Below are positions 22,690-33,604 of a DNA stretch of 64,000 nt, in pieces. How positions within the stretch are numbered: position 1 is the first letter of the stretch; each line of letters begins with the position of its first letter. The position numbers and the translations under genes are program-made. This DNA is from Cladorrhinum sp. PSN259 (Eukaryota > Ascomycota > Sordariomycetes > Sordariales > Podosporaceae), in NCBI GenBank assembly GCA_033725935.1, contig MU867073.1:620001-684000 (forward strand). The letters run 5' to 3'. The notes under the pieces are model-generated. The model worked only from the letters and a program-made list of their open reading frames with translations. It was not told the DNA's origin and searched no databases.

Positions 22690-23890
22690 ACATCAGCGAA
22701 CAAGTCATTATTCACTTTGCTCCTAATGAACTTTTGATGCAAGAAGGTATACAAGCTTGCTAACTAAGCATATTTCTATATCCAGCCAAGACCTCGAAAA
22801 TCAACCATCTTCAGGTTATCAGTGCCTCTTGGCGACATTCCGTCCCAGCTCAGAGCTACAACTATTAAACCTTGGACATTGGAAGGGAACTGAACTTTAT
22901 TCTCTTCCCAACTTTGGTATCGCTGAGCCCTCCATTAAGGCACTCACTTACAGCTTCTCAGCCATGGCACGAGGTCCTTCAGCAACTTCCTCATCTCCCT
23001 CGAACTCCATGATTCCGTCCGAACCTATTCCTGCAATATACCGCAGATCTGAGGTTTCGGCATGGTGTAACGGACCGAAGGGCCGATTCGATAAATGCAA
23101 TAAAAACTTGGATATCGCCGTAGAAATCCTTGCCCCCCATTGCCACTTAACAGGTATCTTTTCCCAACTCCAGCAAAGGCTTGCCGAGAAATAGCCTACA
23201 GTCAGAGCCAACGTTCGCAGCATCCTTGAGAGTTCTCCAGCAACAGCATCACATGTGCGCTGCATTGCAATTTTTGTGCTTGGGGAAGAGAGGGTGGATT
23301 GTGACAGCCTTCGAGTGTTTCGTGGACCAGAGATAAAAGACTTCCGACCCGGAGAAACCGTCTACACGCGGCTCGCCTATGACTCTAGCGAGGCGCAATA
23401 GCAGCCTGTCTTGAAACTATTCAAAGTTATCTCGACGAGCTGGGTTTCGATCCTCGGCTCAAAGTACTCTTTAAGCACGGCGCCATTCATCAACTCGCGC
23501 AGATACGCCTGTTCCCTTTCAAGCCTGCCGACTGTGGAATGAACCGTCTCTCCCGTGGCTGGGGTTCAATTGCGATTTTGTTCAGCCCAGTCTCTCGGAT
23601 TGGTGTGGCCAATTTCATAACAAAGGGACGGTGGAGAACTGTGACCTCTTCTTCTTGGGTAGGTTGGCCTGATCGACTATCAAACTGTGCGGGCAGCATT
23701 TGAGGGGAGACTCGGGCGCATGGTTTTGGAGAGTCAAGGAAGACCGGTGGGTATTCTCACGGCGATCCATGCTCAGGGAGTTTATCGGTCTAGGCTCTTA
23801 ATAGTCACACCTCTTGAAGAGATTCTGAGAGTCCTTGAAGAATTCTTTGGCGACAAGATTACGGATGTTCGAATAGCGAATGCCGTGTAA
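22690..23890 (+). pseudogene. Decayed unrecognised protein-coding gene
   Basis: Coding-like sequence continues for about 1.2 kb but is broken. A segment ending at 22745 (HFAPNELLMQEA) leads to an intron-like GTATAC...GCTAAC...CCAG. From about 22785 a long frame ends at TAG 23192-23194, but the same frame stays open directly after that stop and reads VRSILESSPATASHV...DFRPGETVYTRLAYDSSEAQ. It hits TAG at about 23399. The sense then moves to another frame, CLETIQSYLDELGFDPRLKV, which runs to TGA at about 23702. A third frame reads GRLGRMVLESQGRPVGIL to 23890. Two stops and at least two frame changes point to a relic. I do not recognise the family. No intact paralogue lies in the window. Confidence 0.5.
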
Positions 23891-24417
23891 TAAGCCATTT
23901 GGTGGTCTTGGCAGATATATGCAGGGCTCGTATCACTGCCCTCAGGTGATATTTGGATATCCTCAAATAGATCCCATGAGCATATTTCATGAAAATCAGG
24001 GTCGCTTAGCCTGTGCATGATTTTTTGCGGTGATCGTCCTTTGTTATGGAGGGTCGCGTCCCTGCAGGTTCACAGGTTGTGGACTTGGGAGGTTGTGTGT
24101 TGGGCTGAAGCCGAGTGACGTCAGTCTTGACGTCCGCGTGGAACAACCAGGAAAAAACCACACACACCATGGAAAAAGAATCACACAACTTTCCTGTTTT
24201 TGGGGGGAGTTTTCGTGTCATGCATTGATATGCAGGATTGAGCATCTGGCTTATAACAAAAAGATTTAAACTACCCTCAATGTTCCATCACGCCCTTCTC
24301 CCCTTTTTCTATTTCATCAAACATCGTCATGTCGCATCTGTTAGTGCATCACTAGTTTGCCACATACAAAAGCTTAACACTTGAACAAAACAAAACACAC
24401 TTGGATACAAAACCACA
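23891..24417. other. Promoter region of the SnoaL-like gene
   Basis: This is upstream sequence with a CRE-like TGACGTCA at 24116-24123 followed closely by a half-site TGACGTCC. The last 120 bp before the ATG are A/C-rich, as in many fungal leaders. No gene is seen. Confidence 0.4.
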
Positions 24418-24981
24418 ATGCCAACAGTCCTCGGCCTAACCAACGACTCCAAGACTTCCTCACAAGGCACCTCCCCAAACTCCCTAGCAACAAACTCATC
24501 CAAGACAATGGGCAAGAACGAGCGCCTCGACACCATTTCCAAGCGTAACCACGCGGCCGCCCAGGAGATGGAGGTTTTACTCTGGCGAGCCATCTGCGAC
24601 TCCCCGGAAGCAGCCAAAGAATACCTAGCAGAGGACTGCATCATGATCAATCCCCTCTTCGCTCCCAACCGATCTTCAAAGGCTCTGAGCAAGGATACGG
24701 AGCCCAACATCGAGGCGATACTCGAGGGCGCCGAACGGTTCACCGGTTTCAGGTTCCATGGGAAACCGCTTGTGGTCGAGGTCGATTTGATGGCTGTTGC
24801 GCTCGTGTACAAGATTAGTCTGTACAGACTGAGTAAGAAGGGCAGGGGGGAGAGGGAGATTATTGCGAGCGGGAGCAGCACCTGGCGGCAGACGGCCGGT
24901 GCCGATTGGCTGTTGGTTGCTCAGCATGTGCAGTTTGCGGAGGATGAGGATGATGATGAGGCTGATGGGGAGGGAATGTAA
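24418..24981 (+). CDS. NTF2/SnoaL-like (DUF4440-type) small protein
   Basis: An intronless 187-residue protein starts at ATG 24418. After a Ser/Thr/Asn-rich lead of about 35 residues it has the layout of a cone-shaped NTF2-like fold. A first helix is followed by EVLLWRAICDSPEAAKEYLAEDCIMINP, where DCIMINP is typical of DUF4440/SnoaL proteins, and late strands include VALVYKISLYRL, GSSTWRQTAGADWLLVAQHV. The C-terminus is acidic (EDEDDDEADGE). Members of this fold include enzymes and ligand binders; no catalytic residue set can be assigned here, so the role is unknown. It has no signal peptide. Confidence 0.75.
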   Translation: MPTVLGLTNDSKTSSQGTSPNSLATNSSKTMGKNERLDTISKRNHAAAQEMEVLLWRAICDSPEAAKEYLAEDCIMINPLFAPNRSSKALSKDTEPNIEAILEGAERFTGFRFHGKPLVVEVDLMAVALVYKISLYRLSKKGRGEREIIASGSSTWRQTAGADWLLVAQHVQFAEDEDDDEADGEGM

Positions 24982-26259
24982 CGAACGAAGAAAAAAAAAT
25001 CAATGGATTGGAGGTGATGCAGTAGTTTGCAGGGGCACGTGGTCCTGGAAAAGACAAGGTTGTGCGAAATCCCTAACAAACCGCCACAAGTCGTTTCCAG
25101 GACCACATGAGGGGAGAAGTCAGTATCTTGTTTTTGTAATACTCTTTTTATTTTATTTTACTTATGTGATGTTTAATCTATCGGTATTATTAGTCAATGA
25201 ATCCAACATTCATAACTTTGTTCCTAATGTTTTAGCTTGGCCGAGTTACATGTGATAAGATGTTGGCCTCCGAGTCCGGGTCACATTCCACTCCTTGAAA
25301 ACTCCATACACATTATGAGAATATTCTAACACGTAAAAGCGACAATAAGCCGGGACCACGTGAAACAAAAACGGCGCTCACGAGAAGCGAAAAAAAAAAG
25401 CAAGTCAGGAATCTTCTTCATCCCCTTCTTTTTGCCTCAAAAACACAACCACGTGTACGTCCTCAACAACAAGACACAAAGAATTCCCACAACCAAAAAA
25501 AAAAAAAAAACAGTCGTCCTCTTCAACGCACCGCTTTTTTTTTTCTTTTTTCGCGCCGCCAGCAAATAAAGCAAACCCGCCCAGGGCATAAACTCCTCGC
25601 TTATATAGTAAGCAGCGCCGAGAAAGGGGACTTGGTCGGCCAGGAAGCTTCATCAAAGATGGAAAAACAATATAGGGGTGCGGTAATTAGGTAGCCGAAC
25701 CCAGCCTAACCCCGCAATGTCGTGATGGGAATAGCTCTCGGAGCTCTCGAAGTTCTGATGACTATTTGCAAGCCATGGTCAAAACTACCGAAATATTGCT
25801 GTTTTGAGTAAGTCGTCTGCAAAAAATCTCTTCGACGGTGGGATATTGAGCGCAGTATCCGGCCTTGTCAACAAGCAGCAGCCGTGTCAAGCTCACCGTA
25901 GCCATTGCTGCTCGATCTCATGTCCGGAGCCCCGGCTGGGCCTTGTCTGGTTCCGAGACGGTGGACGATGAACAAATTGTAGGATGAAAAGAGACTCAAA
26001 GGAAATTGTCGGTTTGCAGCCTGCTGCGTGTCTCTTCAAGGCATGCGGGCGGGGATTTTAACGTAGGGGCGGCGCAGCAAGTCCTTGGGCACAGAGCTGG
26101 GACATAACATCACAGTCGCAATTCTATTGCATCGAAATCTCGTGAAGCTAAGCTCAAACAAACACCTATTATTTTCAATTTAAGCCCCATTTACACCCAT
26201 TATTTATCATAGCCCTCAGTTCCGCCCTCAAAAATCAAAGAAAACAAACGATAACCATC
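24982..26259. other. Intergenic, A-rich
   Basis: No gene is supported. An inverted pair of CCTGGAAA / TTTCCAGG and surrounding bases occurs at about 25042-25110: the segment TGGTCCTGGAAA is matched in reverse by TTTCCAGGACCA, giving a 12-bp inverted repeat with a loop of about 45 nt. A-rich homopolymers lie at 25389-25398 and 25495-25510. Confidence 0.45.
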
Positions 26260-27537
26260 CTACCACTTCTCACCTCCATTCCGCCGTTCCCCAGCAGGCA
26301 GCTCAGCCCTCATATTATCCCCCGATACCTCATACCCGGGCGAGACTGGCATTCCATGTCCTCCCTGCCCCATTTCCGTTGGCCCAGGGTCCAAATAATA
26401 CCCAACCGTATACCTGGCGCCATTCATTCCCCCCCCTCTGATCGGCAAACTCGGCCTCCTTCCTTCTCCAGGTGAGGGAATCCCATACCCCTGATTCCAT
26501 GGAATCGTCCCCTCTGGTACTCCTCCCATCCTCCCACTATTACCAACCGCCTGATTAACCATAGACAAATGATGATGATAAGCAGCCGTAACCGGTGTCC
26601 TCGGCGTCCTAACTATCCCATTCTCACCCGACAACGGCTCCTCAGAGGGGAAGTACCCAGCCCCTTGATGACTGCTATCGCCCGTGGTGATTATCGGCCG
26701 AGGTAATGGCGGGACAGGAACAGTCACAGAAGTACTCGGCCTCGACCTTGAAGAAGAAGCAGAACTGGCACTGCTACCACTAAACGACCGAAGCTTTTGC
26801 GTACTCAAATTCATATTCAAACTTTGCAACGTCTCGACCTGCCTTCTCAGCCGTTTGTTCTGCGAACATGAAAACCCCAACGCCACAATAGTAGCCAGCA
26901 AGATCGAACCCAAGAGACCAGAGACAATCATAGGTATTATCCGCATCCATGGCGGTCCAGACATCATCTCACTCCCTCCTCCCGTTGATGAAGGGGAACC
27001 AGGGGTTGCTTGATTTGAGAGACCGAGGGTTATGCCAGGATCGGAATTATCAAACTGACGAAGGACGGTCCCCAACCCTCTTAAAAGGGTAAAGTTCCTC
27101 TCGCAACACGCCGTCTTGTCGCATGCCATACCCAAACTGTCGTAGCAGCAACACCAGGCGCCACTTCCGCAGAATAACATTGTATAAGAGGATTGTATCG
27201 GCATCGGAATAAACTGGCTCGTTCTTCCGCAGTACGAGGGACATGCCGGATCCATTCCTGTTGGATCGGTACATCCTTGCGACCAAAACGTGTTGTTATC
27301 GCCTCTTTGTGTCGCAAAGCAGAGCCCGCTGGAAAGACAGGCTTCCTGCTTGCTTTCATCGCAGCACGAGGAATGGGAGGTGCCGTTCCCCGTAGCTGTT
27401 GCGTTGCATTGCGTTGCGGATATCTTTTGGCCGTTTATTCCGTAGCATTGTGCGCCGTGGACGAGAATGGAGTGGTAAGGGAGGAGGAGGATGGAGTAGA
27501 GGATAAGGGTCGAGGGTATTCGAAGGGAGTGTTGCAT
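26260..27537 (-). CDS. Cysteine-rich single-pass membrane protein, unknown function
   Basis: A 425-residue intronless protein starts at ATG 27537. Residues 1-28 form a signal peptide (hydrophobic LILYSILLLPYHSILVHG, then AQC). The extracellular part (29-195) has many Cys including CCDES, LSSGLCF, CPSYCG and WCCCY, with several N-glycosylation sequons. Residues about 200-223 form one transmembrane helix (IIPMIVSGLLGSILLATIVALG), followed by a basic stop-transfer stretch NKRLRRQ and a Ser/Pro/Gly-rich cytoplasmic tail. This pattern is a widespread but uncharacterised ascomycete family with a sensor-like layout. No enzyme motif is seen. The 200 bp downstream are AT-rich; upstream lies a long gene-poor tract. 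Confidence 0.85.
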   Translation of the reverse strand: MQHSLRIPSTLILYSILLLPYHSILVHGAQCYGINGQKISATQCNATATGNGTSHSSCCDESKQEACLSSGLCFATQRGDNNTFWSQGCTDPTGMDPACPSYCGRTSQFIPMPIQSSYTMLFCGSGAWCCCYDSLGMACDKTACCERNFTLLRGLGTVLRQFDNSDPGITLGLSNQATPGSPSSTGGGSEMMSGPPWMRIIPMIVSGLLGSILLATIVALGFSCSQNKRLRRQVETLQSLNMNLSTQKLRSFSGSSASSASSSRSRPSTSVTVPVPPLPRPIITTGDSSHQGAGYFPSEEPLSGENGIVRTPRTPVTAAYHHHLSMVNQAVGNSGRMGGVPEGTIPWNQGYGIPSPGEGRRPSLPIRGGGMNGARYTVGYYLDPGPTEMGQGGHGMPVSPGYEVSGDNMRAELPAGERRNGGEKW

Positions 27538-30500
27538 CTTTCAAAATGAATCTATTATGGTAAGCTTTCTGGCATGATTGAATATAACAGTGTTCACAAG
27601 AAAGGAAATGGTAAAATGAAGCTTACAGAGGATTACTGAAAAGTAGACGAGCCCTTCTTGGGGACGGCAGACAAGTCTTTGTGATGTGCCGGACATGCAT
27701 TGCCTTTGCCTGCCTTCATTTCTTGCCCTGAACTCAAAGTCATGTTGAGCATACGCAGGCGTGCAGGTTCCCGATTTTCTGGATGACCTCTCGGTTCGAC
27801 TTCATGAAGCACCAGACAAATTTAGCCTGTCGATCAGAGTGTCATATTCGATGGTGTCTTTGGTGAATGTCCGTATGAAGCTGTCCCGCACGTTTGATTA
27901 TGTATGGTGATCAAACGCGCCTGGGCCTTTCCTTCAGAGATTGTTATCGCCATTGCCAAGTGTAGAGTACGTAGTAAAAGTATCAAGGTGTCCAAGATGT
28001 CAGGATATGTCCAAAGAGTGTCGGTACCAAATCACCGGGGGAAACGGACAGAGCTTGTTGCATGTTGTTTCGTTTGTCGAGGCTCCAAAAGTCCTGGCGG
28101 TGATGGTTTGTGAATTCGGATCCACATCCAGATTCAGGACACGAACAAAAACATCCAGGGATCATGGCAAGTGGTAGTCCAAGAAGAGCTCGCTTGAGTT
28201 CATTGAGGTTTCGAGGAAGGTGCGGATGCACGTGCAATTATCGGATCTGCGATTGCGACAGGCCTGAGCGTGCAACCAGATCGATCCAGGAAGGCACAAG
28301 ACATCTTATTGCATGATCAAACAAACCTTATAACACACGAAGCCAGATCTGCCTTCAACTTCAGGAAGGTTGAATTCGTGATCCCGAGAGTCTGGGTCTG
28401 GGCACAGCTTTGCCCCTCGGGAAGGGGTTGTGCTTTGGCAGCTTCCTTGTTTGGCCTGGCCGTTGTCACGGCGCGATGCAAGCGACCACAGGCTGAATAT
28501 AGATTAGCTGTGTTTTATTTGCTGTATCCTGCCTGTCGCATCCAATACATACCTGGCACCACAAAACACCACCCCCTTTACCTCCCGCATTCGACTCGAG
28601 CCCCGTAATGATGGGTGAATAACCTGCATAAAGTACAACGCTCCGTTTTCTGTTGGCACATTAATGCTTTAATATACTTATTACACGCTCCGTTTTCATC
28701 GCTATCACCCCTTCCTATTATTCTTTTATTATTCTTTTATTATTCTTTTTATTCTTCTGCATATCACCCATAGTGTAGTATGTGGTACTGCATGGAGACC
28801 CGACACGGCAAACATGTCAACGGCAACTTGAAGATCATCGCAGATTCCATCTCTACCAGCTTTAGTCGTACCTAAACCCCGCCGAGGCGAATAACTTTAT
28901 TTCTCGTTCTCGAATCTGTGATCAGCGCCTGCATCTGCCAAAACCTCCATGTTCCTCGCCGGCCGATTTACGGTTACATTCACCTTTCCGTCCTGCACAT
29001 TCCCTACAGTCATCTACACGAGTACGGCAAATCTCCGGACATGTATAATTGGCACCGCGTTCACCAGTGACTAGCAGGGCTTGATCTTCTCAAAATTGTA
29101 ACGCATGGCAAGCCCACAGGCGTAGTGAATCGGCCATACCTGTGCCCACACAGCGATACGAAGACGTAAGTACCACACGTGCAGGACCGAGGGTTTGACG
29201 AAGTCTGTTGGAGGCACAGACGCACGGTAGCATGACAATGATGGCCACGGATATATTCTGGTGCTGGCGGTACTTCTATGATCTAGAGAGATATCAATGA
29301 GGTGACTTTCATTTCAAAGTTTTCGAGATGGAAGGCCTTTGAGGCACAGAAAATTTGGTGGCCGTAATGATAGCGGGTGTGACTTCTTTTCGGTTGACCT
29401 TATACCTACCTGGCTGAATCCCTGCAAGATTCATGACCTACCCACATAATCAACACTATCATGGTACGCAGAAAAAATGCGAGCATATCTCTTGCGTTTG
29501 CGGCTCAAACTTTCTGGGCAAGGTCAAATGAGACATCGATATCACTTTACAGATTTGTTTATCCCCAAGACTCATTTTAGAGATTGCCTTTTCCCCGTCG
29601 ACACATGACACTTACGAACTGCCTATCTTTGTCAGGTGAGAGTATCTGATAAGAACTGCGGGGCCCTTTAAATCTCACCTGCTGCTGAGTGAGATGATGA
29701 CAGGAGTTCTTGCCACGCTTGGCAATCAAAAGTGGACTTTGTCAAACACTCACTCCGCTGAGATTGAGATACAGACTGCAAAGCCCAACTCTATCGTTGG
29801 CTTTAGCGGACAGCCAGAAGTTTGCGATCCACTAGATCGGACAAACTGCCACAAGTGTCACCGATCCTGCCATCGGAACTTTGAGGTTGCTGACTCGTTG
29901 TTTAGTGGGTGACATATTTCAGCACTTGGCCCAGACTCTTCCAAGAAAATAATGGAATGATGATAATCCGATAATCGGGTGTGATTGTCTAGGTTGTCCT
30001 AGGTTGCTCCTGGTAGGCAGCTAGTTGAATATTAGTGTTGAAGGCGGAGAGGAAAGATGCCGATGGAGTCTTTAGGGGTCTCTTTTGACACTTGACAGTT
30101 GCACAGAGCTGGAGACGGAGCCTGAGAACTACCGGATTGGCGAGAGAAACGAAAGGGACTAACCGAGGTGTCCGGTCGACCGTCGGCGGAACTGAACAGT
30201 TTGGTTGGTTATCTTGGCGGTGGTCTTGGCGGTGGTCGTGGTGGATCGTTGATGGGGTCCGTGGGGGACACACAAGTTTGCGGGGAGGAAGACGTGGGAG
30301 GCCGAGTGGATCAGGAGACCTTGCTTCTTCCCGTTTTGGATACCGAACCATGTTACCCCAGGCTCACCGATTTATTATCGACAGGATATTGCGCATTAAC
30401 AAATCAGACCAAGGTTCCAAGAGCTTTTGATTTGCCCATGCAAGAAGCTCCTCTGAATCCCAAAATCCCCATGCGTCAAATGCACCTCAGCCTGTCACAT

Positions 30501-33500
30501 GTGGCGACGTTGACCGACCAGGCGCGTGCCCCGACCCCATTTTGAGCGAAAGCTAAAATGCTCAGCTCCTTCCTGATTGATGATCGCCAGAAGCTGTTCG
30601 GTGAAAGCGCTGCGTCAGATTAAACCCAAGCATCAATTCATTACGTGCTTCGATGATTGATTATGGCCATCAAGGGCAAGAATGCTGCGGGCAAACTGAT
30701 CACCTGTCTTTGAAGTTGCGTGTTGCAACAAGAACTATCGGCTTCTAGCCGGGTTCCTTTCTGCTTCAAGTGTAGCTTTGGGATTTTCTTGGAATTGTGT
30801 CTGTGGTGACGGCAATATGGGGCTACTAAAATGTCGAAAGATGCAAAAAGATGTCATCCAGTTTACTATTTTGCACCTTGCTGTTTTTGGATAGGGTTTC
30901 GCGCTTGAGGAGTTTCAGTACGCAGGTGGTAGAGTGGCCTGAGTCTGCTAGCCTCGGGCATCTGCTGATACCCCATTACAGGGTACCGACGATGTGCGTG
31001 GTTTTGGAGGTTGACATGCCATGTTGTCTCAGCTACGACCATTTGAGGCTGCGCTTCATATTCAACCAACTTGATCTGGAAAGGCACATCTCAGCACAAG
31101 GTCCAGCTTGGCCAATTCAAGACACAAAAGGGCGACCTTTCTCAATTATTGACCGGCCGCTCCCGAGACGGGAGAAGGATGCGACATGTGAATGTGCCAT
31201 GAGGTCGGCCTGGCCTGCCCGGCATCGTTGTTGAACCGCGGCAACCCTCTCCACCTCTCCCCTCCCCTGCTGTGAGGGACGGTTCAGCTCTCGTCAGCTT
31301 CATCTCCATTCGATCCAACTGGCAACTTGTGCTCCGTTAGATTTCTGGACCGCCGTTTGTTGAGAGACCACTGTTGAATTTCGATGGAACTTCGCTGCTC
31401 ACATCAATGCAACCGCGTGGGATTTGTTGTTGCCACCAGGCTGCATTAAAGTGCCAGGGAGGGGCCATGGAGCGAGCCATCAGACAGGATTCCCCGCTGC
31501 CGTGCCGCGAATCAGCGCAAGCCGGTCCCACTTGTGGTCGATAAGTTCCCAGTTTTGAGAACCCCTCCCCTCTCCCCTCCCCACTAGCATCTCAACGACA
31601 CTCGATCAAACAACCAGCACTCAGATCCAAAGCTCCACGATAATCCAATAGTGTAATCGAGAAAACGGCTGGCGCACGCGACTCAATTTGATGCAGAAAT
31701 ACAATGTGGCAATCGGTTGGTCCTCAATCGCACTCGTCAAAGATGATGCTTTGACGAACTGTTCCGTCACTGCCAGCGCCTAAAACCTTCATCCTCCGGA
31801 CGTCGTTATCTATCCGAATCACTCACAAAATCCCGATTCTTGTGTTCCCACACACCCTACACCAACAAAACACATTGGGTGCTTGCTTATCATGTACAAG
31901 AGGCAAATGGAATTCCGCCGACTTGCGACGGCCTGCCCGAACCGTGTAAGGCAGGAATCCTCCATTGAGCTTGGCTGCTTGCACTGCTCAATTCTCCGTT
32001 GCTTGCACCTGCCCATCCTCGATGGCTTCAGGCTCTGGCCAAGCCGGCGGTATCCCGGTGCGGCTAGCCTCTCTGCGACGGTGGCGTTCCGCACGTTGGG
32101 GGCTTATCTTTCCGTCTGGGGACAAACAAGCCGAGAAACGGTGAGTGGAGTGTTCATTCGTCAGTCCGCCCGCTCAACCTGGATCCTCTCCGTCTTGGCA
32201 TCTCTTGCCAGCTTCCAGACCTGGCAAAGCTTGGCCCCTGCCCATGCTGGCTTGACTTGACGTCTGTGGTGACGGGCGGGGCGTCGAGCTTTGGCCCTGG
32301 TCGCTTGGCGGCCGTGGAAGTTGGTCGCCCAGCATTGGAGGGTGAGATCGAGCTTCGAACCTCTCCGCTTCCCCTTTATCGAGGGGAAGAAACAGTTTCG
32401 CGATGCTGCTGCATGTCATCGACTCTTTAGAGAATTTGAGGGTTGTTTGTTGTGTGATGACGACGAAGGCTGGAACCCATGAACACGTGGACCCGTTCCG
32501 CACGGCACACAATAGTGTAAGGGTCGTTGCCGTCGTTTGCCCTGGTGGTGAACAAAGAGCACAGGGGAAACAAGCATCACGCAAGCATCACAAGCATCTG
32601 TGGCGCTCTGTGCCTTCGCCAGCTTCCTATCACAAAACGGCAGGCCGCTGGTCGGTGGCGGGGCTCCCGGGGCAGATCTGTCGTTTAAGCTTGGCGGAGT
32701 CCTCGTGATTGACCAATCGCTTGACAGATAGATCTTGGCTTGACATGTTTGGGAGGGTGACGCCAATTGGCCAAACTACACTAAAGTGCATCTGCACGAT
32801 GAAAGTCGAACCAGACATGCCAGAATTTGCCGGCAGAGGCCGCAGAGAGCCACAGAAATGATCGCCGCCCGAGCTCCGTTTTCTCAGCTTTTGGTGCTTT
32901 GGCCTGATTTCTGGCAAAAAATGAGCCGAACTCGAGGGCCAAACGGTTGGATGCCACCATCAGAGACATTTGATGTCTCTTCCCGCCGTTGCTGTGTCGC
33001 CTGCCACATCCGTTCCGTACCCCTGTTCATCCATGTTCGTCGTCGGTCGGCCATGATACCACCCAACCATTCCCTCCATTTCCCCCATCTCGGGTTGGTG
33101 CTGCGCAGAATATCGGGTTATTGGGGTATGGTCTTGGCTCCTTCTGCTTTGAGATGGTAATAAAAGTGCGGCCAACAGGGTCGCTATCACTGGCCCCGCG
33201 GGAAAAACTGGGGTCTTGGTTCGTTCTGTGCAGCTTCTAGCCATTTTCTGTACTTCCTCCTTGGTGGGCCAAGATAGAGCCCGCCTGGCTGGATGCGCAT
33301 TCCCTGTCCATTGCCCGGCGCCCATTGTCGCCCCCCTCCCCCAGGTTGCCTTCGCCAGAGCAGCAAGAGTAGCAGAAAGAAGAGACCCTGGAAACATGCC
33401 GTCCTACCTAACGGATGATACGCGTGAACCCACCCACCTGGGGTAACGCGACGTCTCTCTCTATCCCTCTCTCTCTGCGTGAAGGACCGTCGCAGCTGTC

Positions 33501-33604
33501 TCCGGAACTTTATTAAAACCCCTCCCCCGTCCCGTCCACCTAGACTTTCCTTTCTCTTCTCTTCCCATCGACACGATCAACGTCCACACTCAACATCGCC
33601 CATC
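27538..33604. other. Six-kilobase gene-poor region upstream of the permease
   Basis: I find no convincing gene in about 6 kb. There are scattered open frames, the most coding-like ending at TGA 30543-30545. An 11-bp imperfect tandem repeat (TATTATTCTTT) lies at 28713-28757. Two copies of CGCTCCGTTTTC lie at about 28639 and 28687. Cytosine-rich promoter-like patches lie at 31258-31270 and 31560-31580. HGATAR-type GATA motifs lie at 32103-32109 (reverse) and 33272-33277. A CT-rich stretch just before the permease ATG (33451-33545) fits a strong promoter. Long untranslated or non-coding transcripts are possible but cannot be seen. Confidence 0.4.
28713..28757. repeat. Imperfect 11-bp tandem repeat (TATTATTCTTT)
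   Basis: About four copies of TATTATTCTTT with small length changes lie in the gene-poor tract. They look like simple microsatellite-type expansion. Confidence 0.6.

Noticed and set aside
30092..30430. 112-codon frame with Trp-Arg repeats
   Set aside because: It is the alternative frame of a GGTGGTCTTGGC-type repeat and has no natural composition or motif.
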